From: an uncultured Opitutaceae bacterium
GTDB taxonomy: Bacteria; Verrucomicrobiota; Verrucomicrobiia; Opitutales; Opitutaceae
Assembly (NCBI GenBank): GCA_951813085.1
Contig: OX638348.1
Coordinates: 3,295,627 to 3,359,626 of the forward strand
Length of the DNA stretch: 64,000 bases
Reading direction: 5' to 3'
The position numbers were made by a program, and so were the translations under genes. Under the pieces are notes generated by a model. It saw only the letters and a program-made list of their open reading frames with translations, was not told where the DNA came from and ran no database searches. Below, in pieces: positions 44,362 through 53,503 of this stretch (positions within the stretch are counted from its first letter, which is position 1; each line of letters begins with the position of its first letter).

Positions 44362-45149
44362 GGCCGATACTCTCCCTCTTTGGGGTACTCGCTCTCCCTA
44401 ACGTCTTCGCAATAGCCTTCGACGGCGCGAGAAATCATCTGATCTGCATCCATGTATCTGCGGGCGAAAGGAGGAGAGAACGTCGCGTCCATGCCCAGCA
44501 GATCATTCAACACGAGAACCTGTCCCGAGACGTCAGGGCCGCTTCCGATCCCGATCGTAGGGATGGCCAGGGCATCGGTCACTTTCTCTCCAACCTGCCC
44601 CGGGATGCATTCTAGCACGATTGAAAAGCAGCCCGCTTCCTCCAATTCAAGCGCTTCATCAAGCAAGGTCTGCGCCTCTGCATCGCCCTTCGCCTGCATC
44701 TTGAAGCCCCCGAATTCGTTGACGGATTGCGGCGTCATCCCCAAATGCCCCATCACGGGAACGCCCGCTTCGACCAGATCGCTGATCAGCTCCGTATTTC
44801 CTCGGCAGCGCTCCACTTTGACTGCATTCGCTCCAGCGCGCATCAAGCGCGCTACCGCCTGAATAGACCCATCCCTGCTCCCTCGGTAGGAAAGGAAGGG
44901 CATGTCAGCGATGATTACCTTATCCGGAGCTCCGCGGCGCGTAGCCGCCGTATGCGCCTCGATCATTTCCAGCGTGGCCTGAAGCGTGCTTTCGAAGCCA
45001 TGGACTACCATAGCGCAGGAATCGCCAACGAGGAGCGCATCAACGCTCGTCTCGTTCAATATCTTCGCGGTAGCCGCCTCGTAACAGGTCACCATAGTGA
45101 TGGGGACCCCCGCCGCTTTCCGCTTTAGGAATTCTGGTATCGATTTCAT
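44358..45149 (-). CDS. panB: 3-Methyl-2-oxobutanoate hydroxymethyltransferase
   Basis: Makes ketopantoate from 2-oxoisovalerate using methylene-tetrahydrofolate. ITMVTCYEAATAKILNET, LLVGDSCAMVVHGFEST, VIADMPFLSY, GIPVMGHLG-like GVPVMGHLGMTPQSVNEFGG and IGIGSGPDVSGQVLVLNDLLG fit PanB. 263 residues from ATG 45149; the frame extends to a TTG at 45167. First gene of the pan operon, divergent from murA. Confidence 0.96.
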   Translation of the reverse strand: MKSIPEFLKRKAAGVPITMVTCYEAATAKILNETSVDALLVGDSCAMVVHGFESTLQATLEMIEAHTAATRRGAPDKVIIADMPFLSYRGSRDGSIQAVARLMRAGANAVKVERCRGNTELISDLVEAGVPVMGHLGMTPQSVNEFGGFKMQAKGDAEAQTLLDEALELEEAGCFSIVLECIPGQVGEKVTDALAIPTIGIGSGPDVSGQVLVLNDLLGMDATFSPPFARRYMDADQMISRAVEGYCEDVRESEYPKEGEYRP

Positions 45150-45444
45150 TTCGGGTGCCTGTCGCAAGGGATCAGGATCCTAGTGAATTGGAGTTTTTTG
45201 ATTTAATCTAATTGAGCATTCAGCGATCGACGGGATTTCTCCTCATCGTCGCTAGGCCACAAGTACATGAAGATAAACGAACGAGAATCAATCCTAATTG
45301 AGCAAGCGAACCACCCCGGATGAGTCCCATTGATAAATATAGATTGAAAAGCAAGCGACTGCTAAGCTCTATGCTCGCATTGACAGGGGCCAAAAATAGG
45401 ATCTCTCGCCAGCTTTAGCCACCAACCATTCTCAATTACCACCC
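45150..45444. promoter_or_regulatory. Divergent panB/murA intergenic region
   Basis: A 295-base gap that must hold the promoters of panB (leftward) and murA (rightward). A TTGACA hexamer occurs at about 45379 but has no well-spaced -10 box. The 10-mer TAATTGAGCA occurs twice in the same orientation (45209-45218 and 45295-45304), 86 bases apart, a possible regulator site. No gene is seen. Confidence 0.4.
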
Positions 45445-46737
45445 ATGGCGGATTTAATCGTACACGGCGGAAAGCCACTCACTGGCAACATAACGCCTTC
45501 TGGCAACAAGAATGCCGTTCTACCGATCCTTTGCGCTAGCCTGCTGTCTTCCGGGCCGGTCGAGCTTTCCAATATTCCGGCCATCACCGACATCGAGAAG
45601 CTTATCGCGTTCTTTCGCCAAATCGGATCGCAAGTCGACTGGAATCGAGAGGACGGGACCATGCGCCTGGACCACAGCAATCTTGGAGCCTCCTTCGATG
45701 CGGACGACCTGCCTCAGGGAATGCGTTCCTCAGTACTGCTTTTCGCCCCGCTGCTGGTCCGCTTCAAGAAACTCCAACTAGACTCGAATCCAAAAGGATG
45801 CGCATTGGGGATACGCGAGCTGGATCCCCACTTGGAGATCCTCGCGAAGCTAGGAGCCTCAGTCACGCACAACGGATCGCTATCCATCTCGATCGAAGAC
45901 CGATTTCTAGGCGCTGACCATTGGGCGGACTACATGTCTGTGACCACCACAGAGACGTTCGTTATGGCCGCAGCCCTCGCAAGCGGCGATTCAACGCTCA
46001 CCAATGCTGCCAGCGAGCCGCACGTTCAGGACCTGTGCCGCTTCCTTCAAAGCATGGGGGCGAAAGTCAGCGGGATCGGCACGAGCGTTCTCAAGGTATC
46101 GGGCATCGAAAGCCTCGACTCCGCCAGCGCTCGCATATCCTCGGACCACCATGAAGTCGCAACCTTTCTCGCTCTCGGAGCGATCACAGGGGGCGAAGTC
46201 AAGGTCCTCAACTCGACTCCCCAGCATTTCGCGTTGATCGGAAGAAGCTTCTCAAAACTGGGTGTCGAATTGCGCCATGAAGGCGACACTGCCATTTGCC
46301 CAGCAAATCAGTCCTTTCGTATTCAACAGCCCTTTACCAGCAATCTGCTGCCCAAGATCGAGGCTGCTCCTTGGCCCTATTTCCCTGTCGATCTTCTACC
46401 GCTCATGATCGCCCTGGCGACAAAAGCGGACGGCGTTATGCAGTTCTGGAACAAGGTCTACGAAGGAGGATTCTCTTGGCTTCCCGAACTCACGAAATTC
46501 GGAGCGCACGCCGTAATGAGCGATCCGCATCGGATCATCGTCTTCGGTAATCGGCCTATGCGACCCGCATCCGTGGAGCCTCCATACATTATTCGGGCCG
46601 CAGTAGCCCTCTACATGATGGCCGCGAGCATAGAAGGCAATAGCGTGGTCCGCAAAGCGGATCCGATTCGCAGAGCCCATCCTTATTTCGCGGAAAACCT
46701 GTGCAAGCTCGGCGCTGACATCGAGTGGGGCGAATAG
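45445..46737 (+). CDS. murA: UDP-N-acetylglucosamine 1-carboxyvinyltransferase
   Basis: First committed step of peptidoglycan synthesis, transferring enolpyruvate to UDP-GlcNAc. GGKPLTGNITPSGNKNAVLPIL at the N-terminus and the catalytic loop Cys in NPKGCALGIRELDPHLEIL identify MurA; also TTTETFVMAAALA and the C-terminal inverted alpha/beta repeat with MTVLENRF replaced by MQFWNKVYEGGF. 430 residues. The sequence is rather divergent (DPHLEIL for PVDLHL), so it could be a second, specialised MurA copy. Convergent with the anti-sigma gene. Confidence 0.9.
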   Translation: MADLIVHGGKPLTGNITPSGNKNAVLPILCASLLSSGPVELSNIPAITDIEKLIAFFRQIGSQVDWNREDGTMRLDHSNLGASFDADDLPQGMRSSVLLFAPLLVRFKKLQLDSNPKGCALGIRELDPHLEILAKLGASVTHNGSLSISIEDRFLGADHWADYMSVTTTETFVMAAALASGDSTLTNAASEPHVQDLCRFLQSMGAKVSGIGTSVLKVSGIESLDSASARISSDHHEVATFLALGAITGGEVKVLNSTPQHFALIGRSFSKLGVELRHEGDTAICPANQSFRIQQPFTSNLLPKIEAAPWPYFPVDLLPLMIALATKADGVMQFWNKVYEGGFSWLPELTKFGAHAVMSDPHRIIVFGNRPMRPASVEPPYIIRAAVALYMMAASIEGNSVVRKADPIRRAHPYFAENLCKLGADIEWGE

Positions 46738-46751
46738 CGTATTCGCTCCGC

Positions 46752-47327
46752 TCAGTCAACGAGAGCGAACAAGCGATCCGAGTCTTCCCAGATATCGACT
46801 TGGTTTGCCTCGAGATCAACCGACTTGTCGAGCGTCTTCAGGCTAGATAACGGCCCTTTCAAAGAGGCGATGTAAAGCGTGCACAATGCGCCCGTCTTCC
46901 GGTTCTTCACCTGTACATGGGCAGCTTGCTGCCCTTGGAGCTGACAATATCTTGCGCCGAGCACTTCGTAGGCGGAGAGCAGCTTTTGCTTCACTAGCGG
47001 CGTCACTGAAAAGGCCAGATCCTTGAGCTCCTCCTGGACTCCATTGAAGGAAGTGGCCTGCACATCGAAGGAGTCATAATTGTTGTGACGCATCGCGATT
47101 TCGCCCGCGACGTCGAAGTAGAATTCCTCGCTACTCTGATTTCTGGCAAGCTGGAACGAAAGGGCCATTACCAAAGCGGCCGCTGCGGCAACAGGCATCC
47201 AATATTTCCACCATACGGTCTTCGACTGCGATTGGCTTTGATCCAGGATGCGTTGAACCTTCTCAGTCGGCAGCTTTTGGCTGAGAAACAAGTCTCTTAC
47301 GGTTTTATCTATTTCTTGCTCGTTCAT
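46752..47327 (-). CDS. Probable anti-sigma factor, single-pass membrane protein
   Basis: 191 residues: a cytoplasmic N-terminal helix pair (MNEQEIDKTVRDLFLSQK), one transmembrane helix at about 43-61 (WMPVAAAAALVMALSFQLA), and an outer domain with a C-x-L-rich middle (LGARYCQLQGQQAAHVQV, GALCTLYIASL). It lies 21 bases after the ECF sigma gene on the same strand, the standard place for its anti-sigma. No zinc (ZAS) motif is visible, so the inhibitory contact is inferred from position. Confidence 0.75.
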   Translation of the reverse strand: MNEQEIDKTVRDLFLSQKLPTEKVQRILDQSQSQSKTVWWKYWMPVAAAAALVMALSFQLARNQSSEEFYFDVAGEIAMRHNNYDSFDVQATSFNGVQEELKDLAFSVTPLVKQKLLSAYEVLGARYCQLQGQQAAHVQVKNRKTGALCTLYIASLKGPLSSLKTLDKSVDLEANQVDIWEDSDRLFALVD

Positions 47328-47348
47328 GGCAGTTTCTTCCCGTTTCGC

Positions 47349-47891
47349 CTATTTCGTCTCGCGAAACTCGCTCCCGAGGGCTTTGGCGAGCTTTTGCCGC
47401 GCACGGTGAATGTGGCTTAATATCGTCCCGCGAGGGGACCCGGTTTGCTCGGAAATTTCGCTAGCGGTATATCCTTCAACGACATTTAAATAAAGCGCTT
47501 CACTCTCCTCGGGCCTCAACTTGCTCATAAGCAGCTCCATATCCATGGACACCCCCTTCGATTCCAGCTTTCCGTTTTCCGGATGCGAATCCAAAGGCTC
47601 GAATTGAACGATCTTGCTGCGGCGCTTCTGGTCGTAGAACAGATTTCGAACGGCCCGGAACAGCACCGGCGTCCCTTCAACCTTGCCATAGGCTCGCGTG
47701 AGCTTCATCCACGCCTGCTGCACTAGGTCTTCTGCATCCTGGTGATGCCGCGCGATCGAGAGCGCATACCGATACCCCGCTTGCACCAATTCGGTATCGC
47801 TCAGGTTGCTTTGGGTTTTTGGCTTATCGGTCATGCGCTGGCTAGATGAGAGATGATCCGATATAGAAACCGCTGCGGCGCTCATTTTCAA
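47349..47891 (-). CDS. ECF-type RNA polymerase sigma factor
   Basis: 180 residues with sigma region 2 (AGYRYALSIARHHQDAEDLVQQAWMKL, RAVRNLFYDQKRR) and region 4 (LRPEESEALYLNVVEGYTA, SEISEQTGSPRGTILSHIHRARQKL). The N-terminal ~25 residues before MTDKPKTQ are not conserved, so the start may be 47834. Followed by its probable anti-sigma gene. Its regulon cannot be told from the window. Confidence 0.92.
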   Translation of the reverse strand: MKMSAAAVSISDHLSSSQRMTDKPKTQSNLSDTELVQAGYRYALSIARHHQDAEDLVQQAWMKLTRAYGKVEGTPVLFRAVRNLFYDQKRRSKIVQFEPLDSHPENGKLESKGVSMDMELLMSKLRPEESEALYLNVVEGYTASEISEQTGSPRGTILSHIHRARQKLAKALGSEFRETK

Positions 47892-47921
47892 ATTCCTTTA
47901 CTATTCAATTAAAATTTCATG

Positions 47922-47945
47922 CCGCTCTCCAAGATGCGAGAGCGG
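47922..47945. other. 8-bp perfect hairpin in the ECF sigma leader
   Basis: CCGCTCTC, an 8-base loop, GAGAGCGG. It sits 31 bases before the sigma factor start (47891) in the 287-base gap after gmk. On the minus strand it is followed by a mixed ATTTT stretch, not a clean T-run, so it may be a leader structure or a weak terminator. The rest of the gap (47946-48178) shows no gene. Confidence 0.4.
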
Positions 47946-48178
47946 GCGATTGTTTCGAAATCTATCGATTCCGTAACGCTTCGCCCAAAGAACGGGGTTC
48001 CCCCACTGTTGATTGCTCATTGAACGTTGGGAATGCGCTTTTTCAGGTGGATTGCACCCCTGTCCCTGATCGGTTCCTGAAAGACGGAACTCGCTTCAGA
48101 CAACTATTGCTATCCGATCCACATCAAGGCGTAAACCCATTAACTCTCTATCCTTGAGCAACTTATACGAATAGAAGC

Positions 48179-48796
48179 TCAGCTGAACCGCGCTACCTGA
48201 TTCTTCTCCGCTTTCCAAATGCTTTGCACGGCAGCAAAATCGGATTCGCGCGACGCGGACCGAATCACGAAGTCGAACTCCTTCCACGATTCAATCTCCT
48301 TCTCCGCGGTACGGATCCGGCGATCGATCTCGTCATCATCGTCCTGGCCGCGACCGCGAAGGCGCTGCCGCAATTCGTCCAAGCTAGCTGGCATAATGAA
48401 CACCGTGATCAGCCTCTTGGCGATGGAGTCGTGACTACGGGAAGCCTCTCGAATAGCGGAGACTCCTTGCACATCGACATTCAACACTAAATCTATCTGC
48501 TGCGAGAGCTTCTCCTCGATCGAACCGCGGAGCGTGCCATAGCGATTCGCGTGCACCTTTGCCCATTCCAGGAACGCCCCTTCCTCAATTCGCTCATCGA
48601 AGGCTTCATTCGAGAGAAAGTAGTAGTCGTTCCCATCGACTTCCCCCTCTCGCGGTTGACGCGTCGTGCAGGTAACGACGCGTTCGATTGAATCGCCTTC
48701 CGCCACCATGCGTTCGCACAGCGTTGTCTTGCCGCTACCCGCCGGACCCGCGAGAATCATTAGCAAAGCGATCTCTTCTTCGGGCAGCGTATCCAT
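48179..48796 (-). CDS. gmk: Guanylate kinase
   Basis: Phosphorylates GMP to GDP. P-loop ILAGPAGSGKTTLCERM, VTCTTRQPREGEVDGNDYYFLS, FLEWAKVHANRYGT and LVLNVDVQGVSAIRE are family landmarks. 205 residues, intact. Four bases after the preceding membrane protein gene on the same strand. Confidence 0.95.
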   Translation of the reverse strand: MDTLPEEEIALLMILAGPAGSGKTTLCERMVAEGDSIERVVTCTTRQPREGEVDGNDYYFLSNEAFDERIEEGAFLEWAKVHANRYGTLRGSIEEKLSQQIDLVLNVDVQGVSAIREASRSHDSIAKRLITVFIMPASLDELRQRLRGRGQDDDDEIDRRIRTAEKEIESWKEFDFVIRSASRESDFAAVQSIWKAEKNQVARFS

Positions 48797-48800
48797 CGAA

Positions 48801-49346
48801 TTAGTAGGCGAATGCTAGTGCGCTGACGAAGCTACCGTAAATCAGGAAAATCAACCCAAGCGTTCTGGGGTGCATAGAGGTCGCGAAAAGCCACGAAAAG
48901 AAATCCCTCATCCGAAAAGGAGAGTATCCGAGGTACAGCGACAGCGCGATTCCGATATAGATCGGAGTGACAACGAAGAGCCTCAAAGGCTCGTCGTAGT
49001 GCCCGAAGAGCCCATCTAAAATCATATTGGCGACCAGCAAGTAAAGGATGCAGGCGCCGCGCACGGAAAGAAAATCAGGAGCGTACTTGAATGACAAAAT
49101 CCCCACTAGGGCGAAACCTATAAAGATATACTGCTTGAAGTTGCCGTAATTTGCCTCGCCCAGGTGCGCGACCTTGTAAAGCGTCCACGCTCCACCAATA
49201 CCCATAGTCAGGTACGCGGCCAAGCTCGAACGGGGGAATCCCTTGACCATTGTAGTGATGGGCTTGCTTGGAATCGCGAACAGCACCCCTATCGCTACGA
49301 ATAGCAGCCCCGCCAAAATCGTTGATTGAAATAAAGTCAGTTCCAT
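48801..49346 (-). CDS. Polytopic membrane protein of unknown function
   Basis: 181 residues from MELTLFQSTIL with five or six predicted helices (ILAGLLFVAIGVLFAI, YIFIGFALVGILSF, ACILYLLVANMILDGLF, FVVTPIYIGIALSLYLG, LGLIFLIYGSFVSALAFAY). No family recognised. Its start is 7 bases after the miaB stop and its end 4 bases before gmk, so miaB, this gene and gmk form an operon. Confidence 0.75.
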   Translation of the reverse strand: MELTLFQSTILAGLLFVAIGVLFAIPSKPITTMVKGFPRSSLAAYLTMGIGGAWTLYKVAHLGEANYGNFKQYIFIGFALVGILSFKYAPDFLSVRGACILYLLVANMILDGLFGHYDEPLRLFVVTPIYIGIALSLYLGYSPFRMRDFFSWLFATSMHPRTLGLIFLIYGSFVSALAFAY

Positions 49347-49353
49347 ATATTCA

Positions 49354-50718
49354 CTAAATTGTATCCACTCCGGCCAATACGAGATTGCCATAGATCGTGC
49401 TCGCGGTCGCGCGTTCCACTTTCATATCGACAAGCTGCCCGACAAGTCGTTCATCCGCATCGAAAATAGAATTCCTAAAACCGCGCGTTTTGCCAACAAA
49501 TTTGTCGCCCTTCTTGGCAGGGCCCTCTACGAGCACCTCCTGCGTCGTCCCCACCAATTGCTCATTTCGCCACAGTGACCGTTTCGCCAATATATCGAGC
49601 AATACGTGATTGCGTCGTTCTTTCTCTTCCGTGGAAACCTGGTCAGGCATCGATTCCGCTGGGGTTCCGGATCGAATGCTGTATTTAAATATATAGGACA
49701 TATCGAAGCCAATGTCCTCGAAAAACGCCGCCGATTCATCGAAATCCGCCTCGGTTTCCCCTGGAAAACCAACGATCATATCGGTAGAGAAGTACATATC
49801 GGGAACTACCGCTCGGAGGGAATCGACAATCTCCCGATACCGTCCTTTCGTGTAGGGTCGGTTCATTGCCCGCAGCGTCTTATCGCACCCGGCTTGCAAG
49901 GGAAGGTGGATATACTCGCATAGCTTGGGTACATCGCGATAGGCCTCGACGAGATCCTGCTTGAAGCCGCGCGGGTGCGGGGAGGTGAAGCGGATGCGTT
50001 CAATCCCCGCGACATCGTTCACCTTTTCAATGAGCTGCACGAAGGGCGACTTGCCATCGACTACCGGAAAATCGCGCCGCCCGTAGCTGGTCACGATCTG
50101 ACCGAGCAGCGTGATTTCCTTAACCCCTTGCTCCGCCAATTCATGGACCTCCTCCACGATTTGCTCCATGGGACGGGCCCGCTCGCGCCCCCGGGTCTTG
50201 GGAACGATGCAAAAGGCGCAGTTCATATTGCAGCCCTGCATAATGGAGACGAAAGCGCTCACCTGATTCTTCTTTGGCAGGTGGTCCTTGATGGTATTTT
50301 GCGAACCCGCTTCTTCCTCCAAGTCGACAATCGTGGTGGGCTTCGGTCCTTGGGCGGAATAGCTCCGGATCAAGTGGTCCAAGTGGTCGGGGACGGCATG
50401 GAATTTCTGCGTGCCTACGATCAAGTCCAAGTCCGGAAGCCGGTCGACAAGTTCGGAACCTCGGTTTTGAGCCATGCATCCCATAACCCCAATCATGAAG
50501 TTCGGGTCCGTTCGCTTCCGCTTAGCGAGGTAGCCTGCCTTGCCAATCGCTTTTTGCTCTGCCTGGTCCCTCACGCTGCATGTGTTGAGTAGGACGACGT
50601 CTGCATCGAATTCGTTGTCCACGACCGAGTACCCTCGATCGCGCAGCGACGAAGCGACTTGCTCGCTGTCGCGCTCGTTCATCTGGCATCCGTAGGTCTT
50701 GATATAAACGCGGTTCAT
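49354..50718 (-). CDS. miaB: tRNA-2-methylthio-N6-dimethylallyladenosine synthase
   Basis: Radical SAM methylthiotransferase modifying A37 of tRNAs. UPF0004 domain with YIKTYGCQMNERDSEQV, LLNTCSVRDQAEQKAIG and VMGCMAQ; radical motif MQGCNMNCAFCIVPKTRGRE; C-terminal TRAM domain (EVLVEGPAKKGDKFVGKTRG). 454 residues from the ATG at 50718, which starts right before the conserved N-terminus. Confidence 0.96.
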   Translation of the reverse strand: MNRVYIKTYGCQMNERDSEQVASSLRDRGYSVVDNEFDADVVLLNTCSVRDQAEQKAIGKAGYLAKRKRTDPNFMIGVMGCMAQNRGSELVDRLPDLDLIVGTQKFHAVPDHLDHLIRSYSAQGPKPTTIVDLEEEAGSQNTIKDHLPKKNQVSAFVSIMQGCNMNCAFCIVPKTRGRERARPMEQIVEEVHELAEQGVKEITLLGQIVTSYGRRDFPVVDGKSPFVQLIEKVNDVAGIERIRFTSPHPRGFKQDLVEAYRDVPKLCEYIHLPLQAGCDKTLRAMNRPYTKGRYREIVDSLRAVVPDMYFSTDMIVGFPGETEADFDESAAFFEDIGFDMSYIFKYSIRSGTPAESMPDQVSTEEKERRNHVLLDILAKRSLWRNEQLVGTTQEVLVEGPAKKGDKFVGKTRGFRNSIFDADERLVGQLVDMKVERATASTIYGNLVLAGVDTI

Positions 50719-50793
50719 GGCGCAAAGAGAACTCAAACGGGATAGGGCGCGGTTCGAGGAGGTCAAACAAGAACCTCCCGAGACCGAGAGGGC

Positions 50794-50934
50794 CTACTCG
50801 GCCGCCTGCTCGGCAGATTCCGCTTCCGCTGCCCGCCGCATGATATCATTTTTGAGCCGCACCGAGAAAAAGGCCAGCGCAGCGACGAGGGCGAAAATGA
50901 TTCCTACAACCCATTTCCCGTTTTTCTTGGCCAT
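50794..50934 (-). CDS. 46-residue single-pass membrane protein
   Basis: ATG at 50934, AGGTGG just upstream, stop TAG at 50794. A basic start MAKKNGK, one helix (WVVGIIFALVAALAFFSV), then a charged Ala-rich tail (RRAAEAESAEQAAE). Upstream of miaB by 75 bases on the same strand. The start site, helix and tail are protein-like; no family known to me. Confidence 0.55.
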   Translation of the reverse strand: MAKKNGKWVVGIIFALVAALAFFSVRLKNDIMRRAAEAESAEQAAE

Positions 50935-51018
50935 GCCCACCTAGACCGCAAATTTCGGCCGATGCGACAAGCCGGAAATCCGCTTGCGGCCCCTCGACTC
51001 GCGAGCTTGGGTTGGTGG

Positions 51019-51759
51019 ATGCGAAATAAACAGGAAGCACGGGATCGCGTTTTCGCGGAGCCGCGAAGCGAAATTGACAGCTTCGCCTTCGATGAATCAG
51101 TCGCCTAGGTTTTCGACGACATGATCCGACGATCCGTCCCTGGATACGGGATGACCCTTTCGATGATGCCTCTCATCGCAAAACGGTACGCTAAACCTGA
51201 AACCTGCATCTACGATCTTGGATGCTCGCTTGGGGCGGGATTGGTTTCCATCGCTCAAAACGTCCCGGATTCGACCCAACTCATTGGAATCGACAATTCC
51301 AAGCCGATGCTCGACCGATGCCAAGAAGCCCTGAAGACAGCCCTAGAGCCGGGACGCTGGACGCTGAGGCAGGCAGACATCCAAGAAACGCCCATAGAGA
51401 ATGCGAGCATCGTCCTGCTGAATTTCACGCTTCAGTTTATCCCCATCGAGCAGCGCCTCTCACTGCTGAAACGGATCGGGCAAGGACTCGTCCCAGGCGG
51501 GATCCTGCTCCTATCTGAGAAGGTGCGATTTGAAGACGAGAATGCTCAAAACGACCTCTTCGAGCTCCATCACGATTTCAAGAAAGCGAAAGGGTACAGC
51601 GCGCTCGAGGTCAGCCAGAAACGAGCGGCGCTGGAAAATGTACTCGTGCCAGAAACGATCCAAGCGCATCGGGACCGCATCGCATCCGCGGGCTTCGACC
51701 ATTGCGAGGTCTGGCTGCAATGCTTCAACTTCGCCTCTCTGCTCGCCATCAAGGCCTAG
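51019..51759 (+). pseudogene. cmoA: Carboxy-S-adenosylmethionine synthase with in-frame TAG
   Basis: CmoA makes carboxy-SAM for wobble uridine modification. ATG 51019 begins MRNKQEARDRVFAEPRS, then SFAFDESVA, TAG (51106-51108), VFDDMIRRSVPGYG, which aligns with the E. coli [20 protein letters not shown] stretch; the stop replaces a Glu codon (GAG to TAG). The rest is intact: YDLGCSLGAGLVSIA, GIDNSKPMLDRC, VLLNFTLQFIP, LLSEKVRFED and the family tail. Reading from ATG 51121 would give 212 residues lacking the N-terminal helix. Whether the shortened form works is unknown. 10 bases before cmoB. Confidence 0.8.
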
Positions 51760-51769
51760 TCTCAATCCT

Positions 51770-52750
51770 ATGTTCAGAGAACATTACGCGCCCTTGTTCG
51801 ACCAGATCGCTGGCACGGACCTATTCCCTTGGCTGAACGGTCTCGACAAGCGGATCGACAGCGTTTTCGAAGAAGCGAACAATGGGCATTTGCCCGCCTG
51901 GAAGGGCGCGTTGGAAGCGCTTCCTCAAGTCGCTCCGAGCGTGATCGACCTTAAAAGCGACGCGATAAGGATTGGAGGCCCAACCGACTTGACGGGCTTC
52001 GAGGCAACTCGGATTCGGAACGAGCTAAAAGCATTTCATCCCTGGCGCAAAGGACCTTGGGATTTCTTCGGCGTGGAGATCGATGCCGAATGGCGGTCGA
52101 GCTTCAAGTGGGACCGCATTCGCGGCGCAATAACTCCCTTAGCGGGACGGCTCGCATTGGATATCGGGAGCGGGAACGGATACTACTGCTATAGAATGGC
52201 TGGGGAAGGAGCCAAGCTCGCCCTGGGGGCCGATCCATATCTCCTCTACGTAATGCAGTCGCTGACCGCCCGAAAATACCTTCCCGACTCTTGCGGCGCG
52301 TGGGTCATCCCATTTGGAATCGAATCGATTCCACCCGCCATACCTGTTTTCGATACGGTATTCTCGATGGGGGTGCTCTACCATCGACGTTCCCCGTTGG
52401 ACCACCTGCTCAAACTCAAGCAATTGCTACGGCCGGGTGGAGAGCTCGTGCTCGAGACGCTGGTGATCGATGGCGACGCAGACGACGTCCTTCTCCCGAA
52501 GGGGCGTTACGCGAAAATGCGGAATACTTGGTTCCTCCCGAGCTGTCTCGCCTTGGAACGCTGGGTGAAGCGATGCGGGTTTAGCGATATCCGGCTGGCG
52601 GATGTATCGACAACCCGCATTGAAGAGCAGAGATCCACGGATTGGATGACCTTCGATTCGCTGAGTTCCTTTCTCGACCCAACCGACGCGACCAAAACTA
52701 TTGAAGGCTATCCAGCTCCCCAGCGGGCGCTCCTCGTTGCAACTGCATAG
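51770..52750 (+). CDS. cmoB: tRNA U34 carboxymethyltransferase
   Basis: Transfers the carboxymethyl group from carboxy-SAM to hydroxyuridine-34 of tRNAs. LDIGSGNGYYCYRMAGEGAKLALGADP (SAM site), WRSSFKWDRI and TVFSMGVLYHRRSPLDHL are the CmoB signature; start MFREHYAPLFDQIA. 326 residues, intact. Coupled with cmoA. If cmoA is dead, this enzyme has no usual substrate. Confidence 0.94.
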   Translation: MFREHYAPLFDQIAGTDLFPWLNGLDKRIDSVFEEANNGHLPAWKGALEALPQVAPSVIDLKSDAIRIGGPTDLTGFEATRIRNELKAFHPWRKGPWDFFGVEIDAEWRSSFKWDRIRGAITPLAGRLALDIGSGNGYYCYRMAGEGAKLALGADPYLLYVMQSLTARKYLPDSCGAWVIPFGIESIPPAIPVFDTVFSMGVLYHRRSPLDHLLKLKQLLRPGGELVLETLVIDGDADDVLLPKGRYAKMRNTWFLPSCLALERWVKRCGFSDIRLADVSTTRIEEQRSTDWMTFDSLSSFLDPTDATKTIEGYPAPQRALLVATA

Positions 52751-52766
52751 GTCCCACGCAGCAACC

Positions 52767-53348
52767 CTAGCCCGACGCCTTCGATAGACGTTTTCGAAAC
52801 GCGATCGCAGCCACCATCCCAATACCTAGAAAAACCAAAGTGGACCCACTATCGGGGACACCGTGACCGGGCGTCTCATGGCCCCAAACCTTGATCTTGG
52901 CTTCCTTCAGCCACACATCGTTGTTCCACCGATCGTTCACTCGCTCCACAGCGACCGTATAGTTAAGGACGCCATCTTGCAGGTCTGCGATCATCGCCCC
53001 ATTCAGCCCGCGCCAAATCCAATGATAGCCATATCGATGCGTTCCACCGACCTCCTTGTCATTCCAAAGCTGATTCGTCTCCACCCACGCATCGATCCAT
53101 TCGTGACCACGATCCCCTCCCCTGTAGCCATCCGAAAATGGAAATCCAATGCGAGCATTGGTCACCGTGTGCGAAAGAGGATCAAATCCGATTCCTGGAT
53201 CCGTAAGATCGAACGTACCGGAATAGGACTGCCCTTCCCTCAAGAACTTCCCTATGCGATCGTAGTCCTCCCACATCAAAGCGGAGGCCGTGGATGTGAC
53301 GCCGACAAGGCACGATAGGGTCAACAATCTATTGAATAGTACTCTCAT
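52767..53348 (-). CDS. Secreted protein with VPDSG-type sorting tail
   Basis: 193 residues from MRVLFNRLL: signal peptide (LLTLSCLVGVTSTASA), a mature domain with aromatic strands (HRYGYHWIWRGLNG, VAVERVNDRWNND), then VPDSGSTLVFLGIGMVAAIAFRKR, the motif, hydrophobic helix and basic end of VPDSG-CTERM proteins. These are processed by an exosortase, typical of Verrucomicrobiota. The function of the mature domain is unknown to me. No exosortase gene is in the window. Confidence 0.9.
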   Translation of the reverse strand: MRVLFNRLLTLSCLVGVTSTASALMWEDYDRIGKFLREGQSYSGTFDLTDPGIGFDPLSHTVTNARIGFPFSDGYRGGDRGHEWIDAWVETNQLWNDKEVGGTHRYGYHWIWRGLNGAMIADLQDGVLNYTVAVERVNDRWNNDVWLKEAKIKVWGHETPGHGVPDSGSTLVFLGIGMVAAIAFRKRLSKASG

Positions 53349-53503
53349 AGTTCGATTCCGGTTGGATTCCCCCCTAACATCGGTACGCCACTCTACAAGT
53401 TGAAGGCGGGTCAACGCATTCAAGAATTTTTCCAACTCTCGAGATACGAGCGCATTTCCCTTCATTCAATCGGCTCGCTCATCCGTTTCACTGTCAACTC
53501 CGC

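Noticed and set aside
47175-47182. Depletion of NotI sites as evidence for the nuclease specificity
   Set aside because: One GCGGCCGC is present in the window, one window is too little for statistics, and the methylase class suggests a different site.
18455-51108. Stop-codon reassignment (TAG or TAA read as an amino acid)
   Set aside because: Intact genes such as glmS end in TAG and others end in TAA, and the in-frame stops occur in only a few genes alongside frameshifts.
51530-51769. N-terminal extension of CmoB
   Set aside because: It overlaps the end of cmoA in another frame; CmoB homology starts at MFREHYAPLF (51770).
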